From Paenibacillus sp. SC116 (lineage in GTDB: Bacteria > Bacillota > Bacilli > Paenibacillales > Paenibacillaceae): a stretch of 64,000 nucleotides of DNA. Position 1 is the first letter of the stretch. Each line of letters begins with the position of its first letter. The notes under the pieces were generated by a model. It was not told where the DNA came from. It saw nothing but the letters and a program-made list of their open reading frames with translations, and did no database searches. The DNA is taken from NCBI RefSeq assembly GCF_024733555.1, contig NZ_JANIOF010000001.1, forward strand, positions 1,202,856 through 1,266,855, read 5' to 3'. The position numbers were made by a program, and so were the translations under genes. Positions 1 to 7,506 of this stretch are shown here, piece by piece.

Positions 1-115
1 CTTTCGTATACACATATTCACTGCTGAATAGAGACTTAATCAAGCCAAACGGGCCTATAAACCGCTTGTTCGTGCGATATTCCTTCACTAATTGATTGAT
101 TTGAATAATGGCCAT
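1..115 (-). CDS. ABC transporter ATP-binding protein, N-terminal fragment
   Basis: The minus strand starts ATG at 113-115 behind an AGGTGGGG ribosome site and reads MAIIQINQLVKEYRTNKR and on for 38 codons before leaving the window. This opening (hydrophobic strand, LVKEYR, then a GPFG..KSLFS stretch) is typical of ABC-2 type exporter ATPases. The Walker A motif lies outside the window. The gene shows that the left edge is chromosome rather than phage. The call rests on the N-terminus only. Confidence 0.6.
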   Translation of the reverse strand, partial: MAIIQINQLVKEYRTNKRFIGPFGLIKSLFSSEYVYTK

Positions 116-648
116 ATGCTTATCCCCACCTACCTGTAATAGAGATGAATTCCATTATGCGCGTAAGCTTGTCTATTTCATATAGGTGGGAACAACGATG
201 TGTGATACTTTACAACGATTCACATTTTATTGAAGATTAGAAAAAAACTACTTATTATCGACTCGAGATGAGAAGACGAGGCTTTGCCAAACAACTTCTT
301 CGCAACGGGCTTCGCAAGTGCAATCCCTTACTTCTTTATTACTTTCACCTGTTTCTGATTATCTGTCTTAGGCACTACCATAACCGAAACGATCTTTCCT
401 GTCTTACTTTTCAACGACGGCATGAAATTCGTTCTTCAAGCCTTCCACGTTCCTCATGCTTATTTGACGAATTTACTTCGAGAAATTCTTTCATTTCTTC
501 TTGCTACTTATCCCTTAAGGCATTGCGATGCTCAGCATCATTAAGCACTCTGATGTTGCATTGACTGCGTTTCGCTTCACATCCATACTAAATCTGTCAG
601 TTGGGAATGCTGCTGTTGCTTTAGATTGAGATGCTTCATGCATATCAG
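116..648. other. 533-bp stretch without an intact gene
   Basis: No convincing intact gene is seen. On the minus strand, pieces that look once-coding (for example KTGKIVSVMVVPKTDNQ, about 325-400) are broken by stops and frameshifts, so a decayed gene is likely, but its family is not recognisable. A plus-strand open frame at 268-564 has an implausible composition (rich in S, R, L and C) and is not accepted. Confidence 0.4.
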
Positions 649-703
649 GCTATAATGGCATAGTACAGATAAAATGAGAAGGGCACACGCTCACGGAACA
701 ATT

Positions 704-708
704 AAAAG
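704..708. repeat. Target-site duplication, left copy (AAAAG)
   Basis: AAAAG directly precedes the element; the partner copy is at 1336-1340. The undisturbed paralogue has a single AAAAG at the same place (4665-4669). Confidence 0.85.
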
Positions 709-735
709 TGTCGAAAGAAAATAAAGTTTTAGACT
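709..735 (+). repeat. Left terminal inverted repeat
   Basis: It starts TGTCGAAA and continues GAAAATAAAGTTTTAGACT. It matches the reverse complement of 1309-1335 at 23 of 27 positions; three of the four mismatches are at positions 5-7. Confidence 0.85.
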
Positions 736-825
736 GGTGATAACGACGTTATGCATGTGGTGATGGCTGATTTTTAGAAGATTATAGTATATTACATAAT
801 AATAAAAAAAAGGAAGGGTGATTGA

Positions 826-1278
826 ATGCAGAGTTATATTAGTGTTCAAGCAGAAATCCCCACATCTCAAGTGCAAAAGATCTAATGGATTTACTATCTG
901 ACACATTACAGTCTATTACTGGAGATAGCGGGAAAAATTCGTTTGATCTTGCAGATGTATGTGTTCCGCGTTCGATATTTGTTATTGCCCGAAACCAGGA
1001 CGGAGAGCCAATAGGATGTGGAGCAATCCGTCCAATCGACAATAACACAGCTGAACTAAAAAGAATGTTTGCTAAATTAAAATCTCATGGGGTGGGATCT
1101 GCAATTTTGAACTACCTAGAAAATCGCTTTGTCTTAGATATAAACAAATTTAGAAACAAGGTTAGTAAATCAAAAAGCAATATCGTTCTATGAAAATAAG
1201 GGTTATCAGAGAATAACCAATTACGGTAAATATTTAAATCGTGAAGAGTGTGTTTGTCTTGGTAAGTTCTTAAGGTAA
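826..1278 (+). pseudogene. GNAT-family N-acetyltransferase, decayed cargo gene
   Basis: An ATG at 826 follows an AGGAAGGG ribosome site but hits a stop after about 19 codons. A second frame from 885 reads the GNAT core (IFVIARNQDGEPIGCGAIRP, then ELKRMFAK and HGVGSAILNYLENR, the acetyl-CoA loop and following helix). The C-terminus continues in yet another frame (SFYENKGYQRITNYGKYLNR ... GKFLR, stop at 1276). At least two frameshifts and a deletion of the segment between ENR and SFYE have destroyed it. It sits wholly inside the inverted-repeat element as its cargo. GNAT enzymes transfer acetyl groups to small molecules or proteins; the substrate is unknown. Confidence 0.8.
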
Positions 1279-1308
1279 CAGTGAACGTTAGTTCACTAAG
1301 ACAGCGAC

Positions 1309-1335
1309 AGTCTAGAACTTTATTTTCTGCTGACA
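1309..1335 (-). repeat. Right terminal inverted repeat
   Basis: On the minus strand it starts TGTCAGCA and continues GAAAATAAAGTTCTAGACT, paired with the left repeat. A short inverted repeat (GTGAAC GTTA GTTCAC) lies just inside and could be a subterminal transposase-binding site. Confidence 0.85.
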
Positions 1336-1340
1336 AAAAG
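1336..1340. repeat. Target-site duplication, right copy (AAAAG)
   Basis: Second copy of the 5-bp duplication, directly after the right terminal repeat; hxlR coding sequence resumes at 1341. Confidence 0.85.
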
Positions 1341-1566
1341 AACTCGAACAAGATGGTCTAGTTACTAGAAAAGTATATAATGAAGTCCCACCAAAAGTTG
1401 AATATTCGCTTACCGAATATGGAGAGTCGTTAACAGATATGTTGAAAGCGGTCGCTGAATGGGGAGGAAACTTTATTAAACATATGTCTCCTAATGGTGA
1501 TGTGGTCGTAAATGATAATGATGACGGCACTTGAATAAATGTATTTATACCACTTTAAAAAAACAA

Positions 1567-1598
1567 AACCCGATAAATCTAAAAGATCTATCGGGTTT
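1567..1598 (+). terminator. Rho-independent terminator
   Basis: AACCCGATA...TATCGGGTT hairpin with an inner ATCT/AGAT pair and a short T-rich tail, 30 bp after the broken hxlR copy. A near twin lies at 5535-5563. Confidence 0.75.
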
Positions 1599-1781
1599 GC
1601 TTTCATTTACCGGATCCACATCAAAATATGCTATAAAAGCCGCCACCCACCATTTAAGAAGATACCATTTGCTCAATCTGTAACTTATGCACCTAACTTT
1701 ACAACAAATAAACTATAATCATGTATAGTTCCGGCACACTTAAAAAATCCAGTTATCGGTAATTATTAAGTACTTATGTTT

Positions 1782-2846
1782 TCAACCAGCTATCACTTTG
1801 TTTGTATTAGCATCGTCTACAGGTGGAGACTTACGAGCCCATACTATTGAAATTTTCTTGACTATCTTTAGTCTGTTTTTTGTTAAATAACCAATTGCTA
1901 AAGGAATCACGATAGCAAAAGATATGAAAATGACACTCTTAAGTAATGCATTATTAATTAATCCACTTACCAACAATACTTTAGATGCATAAAACATCGC
2001 TAACATATGATAAAGGAAAATATAAAGCGAATATTTCCCCATTATCGAAAACAAACTAAGTATCTTACTTTTATGTAATATCATATATAACGAATAGCCA
2101 AACAGTAATACAGAGCAAGTATAAATAATCGTCTGTTTATTAGGAGGATTGCTCCAACCTAAATTAAGCCAACCAGAGACATATAATAGATATATAGCGG
2201 ATATTGACGAAGCAATACCAAGCAAATGAATCCACAATCTATTTATTGAATCTCCATATTTTTTATAAATCATGAAAAGCATCATTCCTAGATAAAATAC
2301 AAATAAATAAGAACCTCCTAAAACACGACCTCCCCCACCGTATATACCACTTATTTCTGTATAATGAGTAAGATACTTTGAGATAAAATATAGTGGAATC
2401 AAACTTGATAATTTCAATAATATACCTGACTTATTCAATATTTTATATAATACAGGAGATATAAGGATAAGTTGACAATAAAATAAAACAAAATAAAATG
2501 GAGGCGAAGCTTTAAACATAATCAGTTCATTCCAAAAAACACTAAGATTAAAATAGTAATTGTGATTAATAATACTATAAATTATTGACGCCACTATAAA
2601 AGGTATTAATATGCCTTTTGTTCGTTTAATCAAGTAATCCTTAAAGGCAAGTTTATTCCTATCTAATGAAATAACCGAAGTTACTCCAGCTAGAAAAATA
2701 AAAAGGGTCACTGAAAAGACGGTAAATAAATGAAATTCTCGACTAACGTATAATATCCCATACATGTGATCCACTACGACAGCTAAAATAGATAATCCTT
2801 TCAAAAAATCGATCCATCCAAGTTGTGATTTCAATTGTGTCTGCAA
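1782..2846 (-). CDS. Acyltransferase family 3 membrane protein
   Basis: The 354-residue polytopic membrane protein opens GWIDFLKGLSILAVVVDHMY, the signature start of acyltransferase 3 (OafA/NodX-type) proteins: a conserved tryptophan, then (D/F)LKG, then a catalytic-type histidine in the first membrane helix. About ten hydrophobic segments follow, interrupted by short basic loops. Family members O-acetylate surface polysaccharides or lipids using cytoplasmic acetyl-CoA. The start shown is a TTG with only a modest AAAGGATG upstream, so a nearby alternative start is possible. It stands alone, flanked by decayed genes; its substrate cannot be read from sequence. Confidence 0.8.
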   Translation of the reverse strand: MQTQLKSQLGWIDFLKGLSILAVVVDHMYGILYVSREFHLFTVFSVTLFIFLAGVTSVISLDRNKLAFKDYLIKRTKGILIPFIVASIIYSIINHNYYFNLSVFWNELIMFKASPPFYFVLFYCQLILISPVLYKILNKSGILLKLSSLIPLYFISKYLTHYTEISGIYGGGGRVLGGSYLFVFYLGMMLFMIYKKYGDSINRLWIHLLGIASSISAIYLLYVSGWLNLGWSNPPNKQTIIYTCSVLLFGYSLYMILHKSKILSLFSIMGKYSLYIFLYHMLAMFYASKVLLVSGLINNALLKSVIFISFAIVIPLAIGYLTKNRLKIVKKISIVWARKSPPVDDANTNKVIAG

Positions 2847-2941
2847 TGTGTTAATACATCCTTTTATTCTATATTCTTAGATCTATTAATATTATCATAC
2901 TTATAGATTTAACTGTGATATTTTCTGTGGTTCAATTAAAT

Positions 2942-3190
2942 TTAATAATCGGAATGTTTCTCAGATGGATTGAAAATCAATTCATCAATAAAGATAAATT
3001 GACTCTTCCCACTAAAGGAGCTATCCGTCAGTAAGCGCGAGACCATCGTGATTCTACTTTTTCCTTTCCGTCTAACCAAAGGTTTCACGCCAACATCGTA
3101 AAGTTTGCACGCAGCCAAATCTGTTAGGAGTCCCGTAAATACTCCGTTGGCAATCGCCTCGTGCGAAATGTACACGAACCCAGCGATCAA
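2942..3190 (-). pseudogene. Holin gene remnant of an older prophage
   Basis: The first 40 codons (GFVYISHEAIANGVFTGLL...AACKLYDVGVKPLV) closely match the C-terminal half of the resident prophage holin at 7966-8202 (GIVYIPHETIADGVFVGILTG...). The N-terminal membrane helix is absent, and the frame runs on into unrelated residues. DNA similarity continues past the stop into the terminator hairpin (about 3010-3040 against 7921-7951). This is a scar of a related lysis module lying outside the attachment site, in the same orientation as the resident holin. Confidence 0.75.
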
Positions 3191-3270
3191 CGGAAATACG
3201 AAGGCATTATGTCAAAACAGTTGCTAGTCGCGTGGGAAGTGAATACACTTCCTGACTGAAGATTAAATTT

Positions 3271-3777
3271 CTATTTATCTTTTTCTGCATCGAGTTCAAG
3301 CAGTCCCTTATAAAATTCTATCTCCTCATCCCTAACAACAAGCAGCTTTTCAAGAGCCTCGATTCTTTCTTTTCTTTGTTTTATGATGGAGTTAAGCTCT
3401 CTGGAGCCTCTAACACCAATTGTCGCTATAGTAAATCCAAACGACATTAATGAAACGGCATCTGAATATACTAATATCATTTCACTATTAAATAGGGATA
3501 AGTAAGGAAAACAAACTACCATTCCTATCGCTAGGAAATTTGAGACCATCACAAATGCATTCATATAGTTAAACGGTATCTTTCTATTAAGAAATACTAT
3601 GTAATCAGTAAAAACAATAATAAACGATGAGATTGCGATTCCTAACAATAACGTTGACGGGAGAATGATGCCGAAAATTCTGAATACTCCGAGCAACATA
3701 ATACCCATCCCTAATCCTCCTACTATAAAAAACGAGTTCACAAACACGGGAACTTGAATCAGGTTTCTCTCTTTCAT
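3271..3777 (-). CDS. Membrane protein with C-terminal coiled coil
   Basis: 168 residues, starting ATG behind a strong AGGAGGGG. Four hydrophobic segments (about residues 12-35, 40-62, 70-92 and 97-118) are followed by a charged helix (IKQRKERIEALEKLLVVRDEEIEFYKG, described here as a heptad-rich coiled coil) reaching the C-terminus. The family is not recognised. The layout, a membrane bundle plus a cytoplasmic coiled coil, is seen in small accessory proteins of mobile elements, but no function is claimed. It lies among prophage and transposon scars. Confidence 0.6.
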   Translation of the reverse strand: MKERNLIQVPVFVNSFFIVGGLGMGIMLLGVFRIFGIILPSTLLLGIAISSFIIVFTDYIVFLNRKIPFNYMNAFVMVSNFLAIGMVVCFPYLSLFNSEMILVYSDAVSLMSFGFTIATIGVRGSRELNSIIKQRKERIEALEKLLVVRDEEIEFYKGLLELDAEKDK

Positions 3778-4008
3778 TTTGTCCCCTCCTTTATTTCTAT
3801 ATTATATAATCCTTAACACAATGTCTTTTATTCCACCAGTGCTATTTTATATGTATTCTTATGAAGCCCATCTTGATTAACTTACAAACAATTCTACAAG
3901 TTATTCGGCAGCCTCCGTTCCTTGTCTGCCAGATGAGATTAGTGATTGAATTTCGGGAATGAGTTTGTTGAGCGTTTACCAGCGCTCCGGTTGGGTCTTA
4001 TTAAAGTT

Positions 4009-4330
4009 TCATTTAAATTCAAAGGCAGTGTTGTAAATGGCATTACCAGCCTCTATAGCTCGTTGATTGATTTTTTCTGCATTGTCTGCCATATAAACAT
4101 TCAAATCCCCCAGTACGACAATGACGTTGGATGCAACAACAACTTGCTGCTGCCCATAAGAAATAAGAAGAAGCCTCTCTTTTAAAACAGGTTCAGCAAC
4201 TACCATAAACCTCCGGGAGTTTAGGTTGGTGCTGCTTGGTGTGCAAGCAAAGCCTCTTTCAGTTATAAGAACGAACCGAACGACGTTCACGAATCACTTC
4301 ATAATAAAAATTTGCAGTACAATTTTCCAT
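4009..4330 (-). pseudogene. Nitroreductase family protein, decayed
   Basis: ATG at 4328-4330 reads ...YYEVIRERRSVRSYN then a stop. After a deletion and frame change the frame resumes APSSTNLNSRRFMVV-like sequence (CTPSSTNLNSRRFMVVAEP), then SYGQQQVVVASNVIVVLGDL and NAEKINQRAIEAG. These are the FMN-binding arginine motif, the SSTN..SWRF loop and the helices of YodC/YdgI-like nitroreductases. The C-terminal half is lost. It is divergent from the HxlR gene at 4505, the usual regulator-target pair for quinone or electrophile detoxification, so the regulator has probably lost its target here. Confidence 0.75.
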
Positions 4331-4379
4331 TGTTTCTCCTCCACTTTTAATAATTAGGGTCACATCTTTTTATGATTGA

Positions 4380-4477
4380 ATTGCTGCATTTATCAGTTGC
4401 TGACAAAGGCTATAATGGTATAGTACAGATAAAATGAGAAGTACACACTGTTTCCTGATATAGGTACGAAACAGTGT
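4380..4477 (+). promoter_or_regulatory. Promoter and leader hairpin of the HxlR gene
   Basis: A TATAAT box at 4411-4416 lies about 90 bp before the gene. In the leader, ACACTGTTTC (4445-4454) and GAAACAGTGT (4468-4477) form a perfect 10-bp inverted repeat with a 13-base loop. It is not followed by a T run, so it is more likely an operator (HxlR proteins are autoregulated dimers) than a terminator. The -35 box is unclear. Confidence 0.5.
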
Positions 4478-4504
4478 CTTTGGGACAGACAAAGGAGTTA
4501 TCGT

Positions 4505-4927
4505 ATGAAAGAACAATATAACAATAGATGCGAAATCGTTTTAGATTTGATCAGCGGGAAGTGGAAAGCACATATTTTGTACCATTTAATAAGAGGGCCC
4601 TTACGGACAAGCGAATTAAAGCGATTAGTCACCGGAATTTCTCAAAAAATGCTCACGGAACAATTAAAAGAACTCGAACAAGATGGTTTAGTTGCCAGAA
4701 AAGTATATAATGAAGTCCCACCAAGAGTTGAATATTCGCTTGCCGAACACGGAGAGTCGTTAAAAGATATGTTGAAGGCGGTCGCTGAATGGGGAGGAAA
4801 CTTTATTAAACATATGTCTCCCAATGGTGATTTTATTGTAAATAATTTCCATACTATACGGTCATTTGTTATTGCAAAGTCCACAATAAAATGCCCATTC
4901 TTTCATCACACAGCTAGCTATAAATAA
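4505..4927 (+). CDS. HxlR-family redox-type transcriptional regulator
   Basis: The 140-residue winged-helix protein has the HxlR/DUF24 core: NRCEIVLDLISGKWKAHILY, then ISQKMLTEQLKELEQDGLV and the wing VYNEVPPRVEYSLAEHGESL. A single N-terminal cysteine (Cys9) is placed like the sensing cysteine of YodB/HypR-type regulators. The start follows GGAGTTATCGT, a fair ribosome site. The C-terminal tail after HMSPNGD (about 30 residues) does not look like the family or like the duplicate at 1336-1534, and overlaps the convergent gene by 10 bp, so the 3' end is probably altered. Expected role: repressor of the adjacent nitroreductase, now a pseudogene. Confidence 0.85.
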   Translation: MKEQYNNRCEIVLDLISGKWKAHILYHLIRGPLRTSELKRLVTGISQKMLTEQLKELEQDGLVARKVYNEVPPRVEYSLAEHGESLKDMLKAVAEWGGNFIKHMSPNGDFIVNNFHTIRSFVIAKSTIKCPFFHHTASYK

Positions 4928-5406
4928 CCTCGTGCCTGTAATATCTGTAAGTATTGATTGAAATAAGGGTTGTCAGCATGAACGTCAGCAGATGATACTC
5001 CTTTTAAAATAGTGAGATCTTGAACGATATTCATACACATACCTTGAACAGTGAAACTACTAAGGGTATCCGTATAATTACTTTCTAGAATCACTCGAAT
5101 GAGTTGACCGGATTGTATTCTCTCCCACTCACTATCGAGGGAGGAAGATTGGTGGGATTGTTTATATTCCGCATGCATGGATTTTTCAAATTCAGTAAAT
5201 GAGCGATCAAGGATGTCTAAATCATTAATTACATAGCATTTGTAAATGTGAGCGAAGTTCACTTGAGTGTCTGCTTGCAAGTCTGCCATCGAGGACTTAG
5301 GGATCTCAGTTGCGTTATACCTACTCCGTAAGAAATCATCAACTACGTGGAGTTTGTATTCTATAGGAAACTGCTTTTCTAGAAACTTTTCGAGGAGTTG
5401 CTGCAC
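4918..5406 (-). CDS. Hypothetical protein, 162 aa
   Basis: A mainly helical, charged soluble protein without a signal peptide or membrane segment; no recognised motif. It starts ATG shortly after a GGGAGGGAGTCGATTAG-like ribosome site on the minus strand. It faces the HxlR gene tail to tail with a 10-bp overlap, suggesting that this segment was inserted beside hxlR and replaced its original downstream sequence. No function is assigned. Confidence 0.5.
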   Translation of the reverse strand: MQQLLEKFLEKQFPIEYKLHVVDDFLRSRYNATEIPKSSMADLQADTQVNFAHIYKCYVINDLDILDRSFTEFEKSMHAEYKQSHQSSSLDSEWERIQSGQLIRVILESNYTDTLSSFTVQGMCMNIVQDLTILKGVSSADVHADNPYFNQYLQILQARGYL

Positions 5407-5534
5407 ACTAATCGACTCCCTCCCAATATGTAATGGTTTAGCATTAGTTATATAAAAACAACTCTAAAGTTCCACTATATAAATCAGGATAGTTCATATT
5501 GCAACATATTGTTTCATATTACCATAAAACCAAA

Positions 5535-5563
5535 ACCCGATAAATCTCAAGGATTTATCGGGT
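5535..5563. terminator. Bidirectional terminator hairpin
   Basis: ACCCGATAAATC TCAAG GATTTATCGGGT: a perfect 12-bp stem downstream of the spo0A remnant. The stem sequence is nearly that at 1567-1598, so the two may come from one duplication. Confidence 0.7.
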
Positions 5564-5665
5564 CAGGTGGAGATATATTTTATTGCTCTATGACGAATTG
5601 GTTGGCTTTCATCGTTGGTATGTAAAGCACTCGTAGCAACCTTCAATCCGCTCCAGTACGTCATT

Positions 5666-5803
5666 TTATGATACCTTATGCTCGATTCTAAGCTTATCAG
5701 CGACCATCGCGATAAACTCGGAGTTCGTCGGTTTCGACTTGCTGATGTTGATCGTGTAGCCGAACAGACGGCTAATGCTGTCGATGTTGCCGCGTGTCCA
5801 AGC
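5666..5803 (-). pseudogene. spo0A: spo0A 3' end remnant
   Basis: Forty-five codons and a stop read [19 protein letters not shown] then [19 protein letters not shown] and RIEHKVS. This is the C-terminus of the DNA-binding domain of Spo0A, the response regulator that starts sporulation (about residues 223-267 of the B. subtilis protein). Homology stops abruptly before the Ala-Trp; the next upstream codons (FRPFY) are unrelated and the phage integrase follows. The rest of spo0A must lie beyond the far end of the prophage. Whether the phage supplies a replacement 3' end there cannot be seen in this window. Confidence 0.9.
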
Positions 5804-5845
5804 GTAGAAAGGGCGGAAGGTGTTCGTATGTGATGCGAACGGACG
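5785..5845. other. Prophage attachment junction (attR/attL) in spo0A
   Basis: Spo0A coding sequence ends at about 5803 and phage sequence begins; the integrase starts about 155 bp further on. The crossover core must lie inside or at the edge of the conserved stretch (roughly 5760-5803). An inverted repeat GTTCG...CGAAC at 5822-5839 just on the phage side could be an integrase arm site. The exact core needs the opposite junction, which is outside the window. Confidence 0.7.
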
Positions 5846-5957
5846 ACGATAAGTTAGCGGTTGGTTGGAACGTTTATTTGTTGGAATGCCGATAAATTTT
5901 TCACGACTCTATCGCTACGTTAATCGTTATATTTGTCGCCATAGAGGAGGCCGTGAT

Positions 5958-7001
5958 TTGTCTACTAAATTCATTCGAAAAGACCCGAAGTTCACGTTTG
6001 TCAGCAAACAAAAGGTTGCCGTTAAAATAGATATTGGCGATGCTATAGAAAAATTTTTATACACAAAGCGCATTGAGAAACGCTCTGGTAAAACTATTAA
6101 AACCTACAAGCAAGCCCTCGACCAATTCACCAAATGGTACGAAGAAACCGAACAATCCGCTATCACCTCGGAGGGGATGCGCGAATATATTCACTACCTA
6201 TCGTTTGAGAAAGCTAAGTGGGACGATCATCCTACAAACCCTACCGGAGATAAAGGACTAACACCCAGAACCGTAAACAACGTCATCCGAATTCTAAAAA
6301 TATTTTTCAACTATTTAAAATCAGAAAAGTTAATTCTACACTCACCCATGGATGTAATGAGTTATCAAACAGAAGCAAAAGACACTTTCGACGTTTTTAC
6401 AGACGAAGACGTAGTAGCGTTATTGTCCGCACCTAATCAGCGAGTGTACACAGGGTTACGTGATTACGCGATGATGCTTACTCTATGTGATACAGGATTG
6501 AGGATTAAGGAGTTAACAAATCTTCGTATTTCCGATATTAATTTTAACCTCTTCCAAATCGTTATTCGCGCAGAAACTACCAAAACGAATACAACACGAG
6601 TAGTTCCTGTATCAAAGCTAACAGCCAAAGTTCTTGAAAGGCTTATTTCGTACATGAACGTAGAAGACAATGATTACCTATGGCTCACTCAATTTGGGGA
6701 GAGGTATTTTGGTGACAGCGTCGCGAAAATGATGAAACTATACGCCAATCGTATAAAGATCAAAGGACCTCGGGTTTCACCTCACACATTCCGACATTAT
6801 TTCGCGGTAAAGTTTTTGAGAAATGGCGGAGACCCGATTGCTTTGATGCGTATACTTGGTCATACAAGCATAACGATGACCGAGAAATACGTACGATATA
6901 CGAAAACAGACATAAGCGAGCAGCATCTTAATGCAAGCCCTGTTATGAGTCTGATGGATAAAGGGAACGAAAAGAAACGCGGAAAGACAAGGTTTAAGTA
7001 A
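5958..7001 (+). CDS. int: Phage integrase, tyrosine recombinase (XerC/D type)
   Basis: The 347-residue protein has an N-terminal SAM-like core-binding domain (about residues 25-125; FLYTKRIEKRSGKTIKTYKQ) and a C-terminal catalytic domain. All catalytic residues are visible: Arg in DTGLRIKEL, Lys in TTKTNTTR, HTFRH, LGH and Tyr in MTEKYVRY. A frame is open from an ATG at 5865, but the TTG at 5958 has AGAGGAGG seven bases upstream and gives the usual family length, so it is preferred. It lies next to the spo0A remnant and would catalyse integration into and excision from that site. Confidence 0.93.
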   Translation: MSTKFIRKDPKFTFVSKQKVAVKIDIGDAIEKFLYTKRIEKRSGKTIKTYKQALDQFTKWYEETEQSAITSEGMREYIHYLSFEKAKWDDHPTNPTGDKGLTPRTVNNVIRILKIFFNYLKSEKLILHSPMDVMSYQTEAKDTFDVFTDEDVVALLSAPNQRVYTGLRDYAMMLTLCDTGLRIKELTNLRISDINFNLFQIVIRAETTKTNTTRVVPVSKLTAKVLERLISYMNVEDNDYLWLTQFGERYFGDSVAKMMKLYANRIKIKGPRVSPHTFRHYFAVKFLRNGGDPIALMRILGHTSITMTEKYVRYTKTDISEQHLNASPVMSLMDKGNEKKRGKTRFK

Positions 7002-7030
7002 TGGCATCCGCATAAATAGAAGAAGCACGC

Positions 7031-7076
7031 TTGCCCTCACGCATCCCCATCGCATATAATGAGAACAAATGTTCTC
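7031..7076 (+). promoter_or_regulatory. SOS promoter with LexA-type operator
   Basis: TTGCCC (7031-7036), an 18-bp spacer and TATAAT (7055-7060) are followed at once by GAGAACAAATGTTCTC (7061-7076), a perfect palindrome matching the Gram-positive LexA/DinR box GAAC-N4-GTTC. The operator covers the start-site region, so repression until DNA damage is expected. Confidence 0.8.
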
Positions 7077-7102
7077 TAATTATGTTCGGAGGGGATTACG
7101 CA

Positions 7103-7471
7103 GTGTCAGCGCTTATCATTACGGAAGAGGAACTTGCGCTCGTCAAGTCATACGTATTATTACCGATGGTCTTAACGGTACTCGACCGTGACGCGAAGCT
7201 TATCGCAAATGCCGGTCTGCTCCGCTCACCCGAGCCGTATGTCGACGCGATAACTAACGCAATGAATCGAGTGTCGGAAGACCTTCGGGATGTCAGACGG
7301 CAGTTCCGTTCACGCGGGATCAAGGTATTCGAAGAGGTTCGCGAGGTTAAATCGGTGAATGTACGTTATCTATGTCGCGGATACGAGCACTCGATGACGC
7401 TACTATGGGAGTTAGTCGGAAAGGACGTTAAGGAACGGATACGCGAATATTTCGGATTGACTCGCGAATAA
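7103..7471 (+). CDS. SOS-controlled phage protein, 122 aa, unknown
   Basis: The GTG at 7103 follows GGAGGGG by eight bases; a longer frame from 7031 has no ribosome site and would cover the promoter. The protein is soluble and helical (EEELALVKSYVLLPMVLTVL, then DAITNAMNRVSEDLRDVRRQ), with a C-terminal basic part. No family is recognised. Its place beside int and a LexA operator suggests a role tied to induction, such as an excision factor, or a lysogenic-conversion gene for DNA damage, but this is inference. It converges on the yolD-like gene over a shared terminator. Confidence 0.75.
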   Translation: MSALIITEEELALVKSYVLLPMVLTVLDRDAKLIANAGLLRSPEPYVDAITNAMNRVSEDLRDVRRQFRSRGIKVFEEVREVKSVNVRYLCRGYEHSMTLLWELVGKDVKERIREYFGLTRE

Positions 7472-7477
7472 ACGAAG

Positions 7478-7506
7478 AAAGCCTCGGAAATTATCCGGGG
7501 CTTTTT
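7478..7506. terminator. Shared bidirectional terminator
   Basis: AGCCTCGGA AATTA TCCGGGGCT followed by TTTTT, between the two convergent SOS-type genes (stops at 7471 and 7505). Confidence 0.75.

Larger units (their letters stand above)
709..1335. mobile_element. Non-autonomous transposable element with TGTC...GACA ends
   Basis: The element is 627 bp, with 27-bp terminal inverted repeats (23 of 27 identical) and flanking AAAAG duplications. It is inserted cleanly in the hxlR copy: removing the element and one AAAAG restores the sequence seen at 4660-4680. No transposase is encoded; the only cargo is a decayed GNAT gene. TGT...ACA ends plus a 5-bp target duplication fit the DDE transposons of the Tn7, Tn5053 and Tn552 group, but the family assignment is inference. 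It was probably mobilised in trans. Confidence 0.85.
649..1534 (+). pseudogene. HxlR-family regulator, broken copy
   Basis: Bases 649-708 and 1336-1534 together match parts of the intact HxlR gene at 4505-4927. The first piece carries the same promoter segment (GCTATAATGG..ATAGTACAG) fused by an internal deletion to GCTCACGGAACAATTAAAAG. After the mobile element at 709-1335 the second piece resumes with AACTCGAACAAGATGG and ends HMSPNGDVVV...DDGT. The N-terminal half, including the wing-helix start, is missing. The gene has therefore suffered a deletion of roughly 210 bp and an insertion, and is dead. It is a paralogous duplicate of the downstream regulator. Confidence 0.85.

Noticed and set aside
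268-564. Plus-strand 98-codon frame in the left flank
   Set aside because: Serine-, arginine- and leucine-rich with no ribosome site; the minus strand shows remnants of a decayed gene instead.
1-5803. The whole window as a free phage genome with attP
   Set aside because: The left flank contains ABC-transporter, acyltransferase and nitroreductase/HxlR genes and no phage module, so a host-phage junction is more likely.
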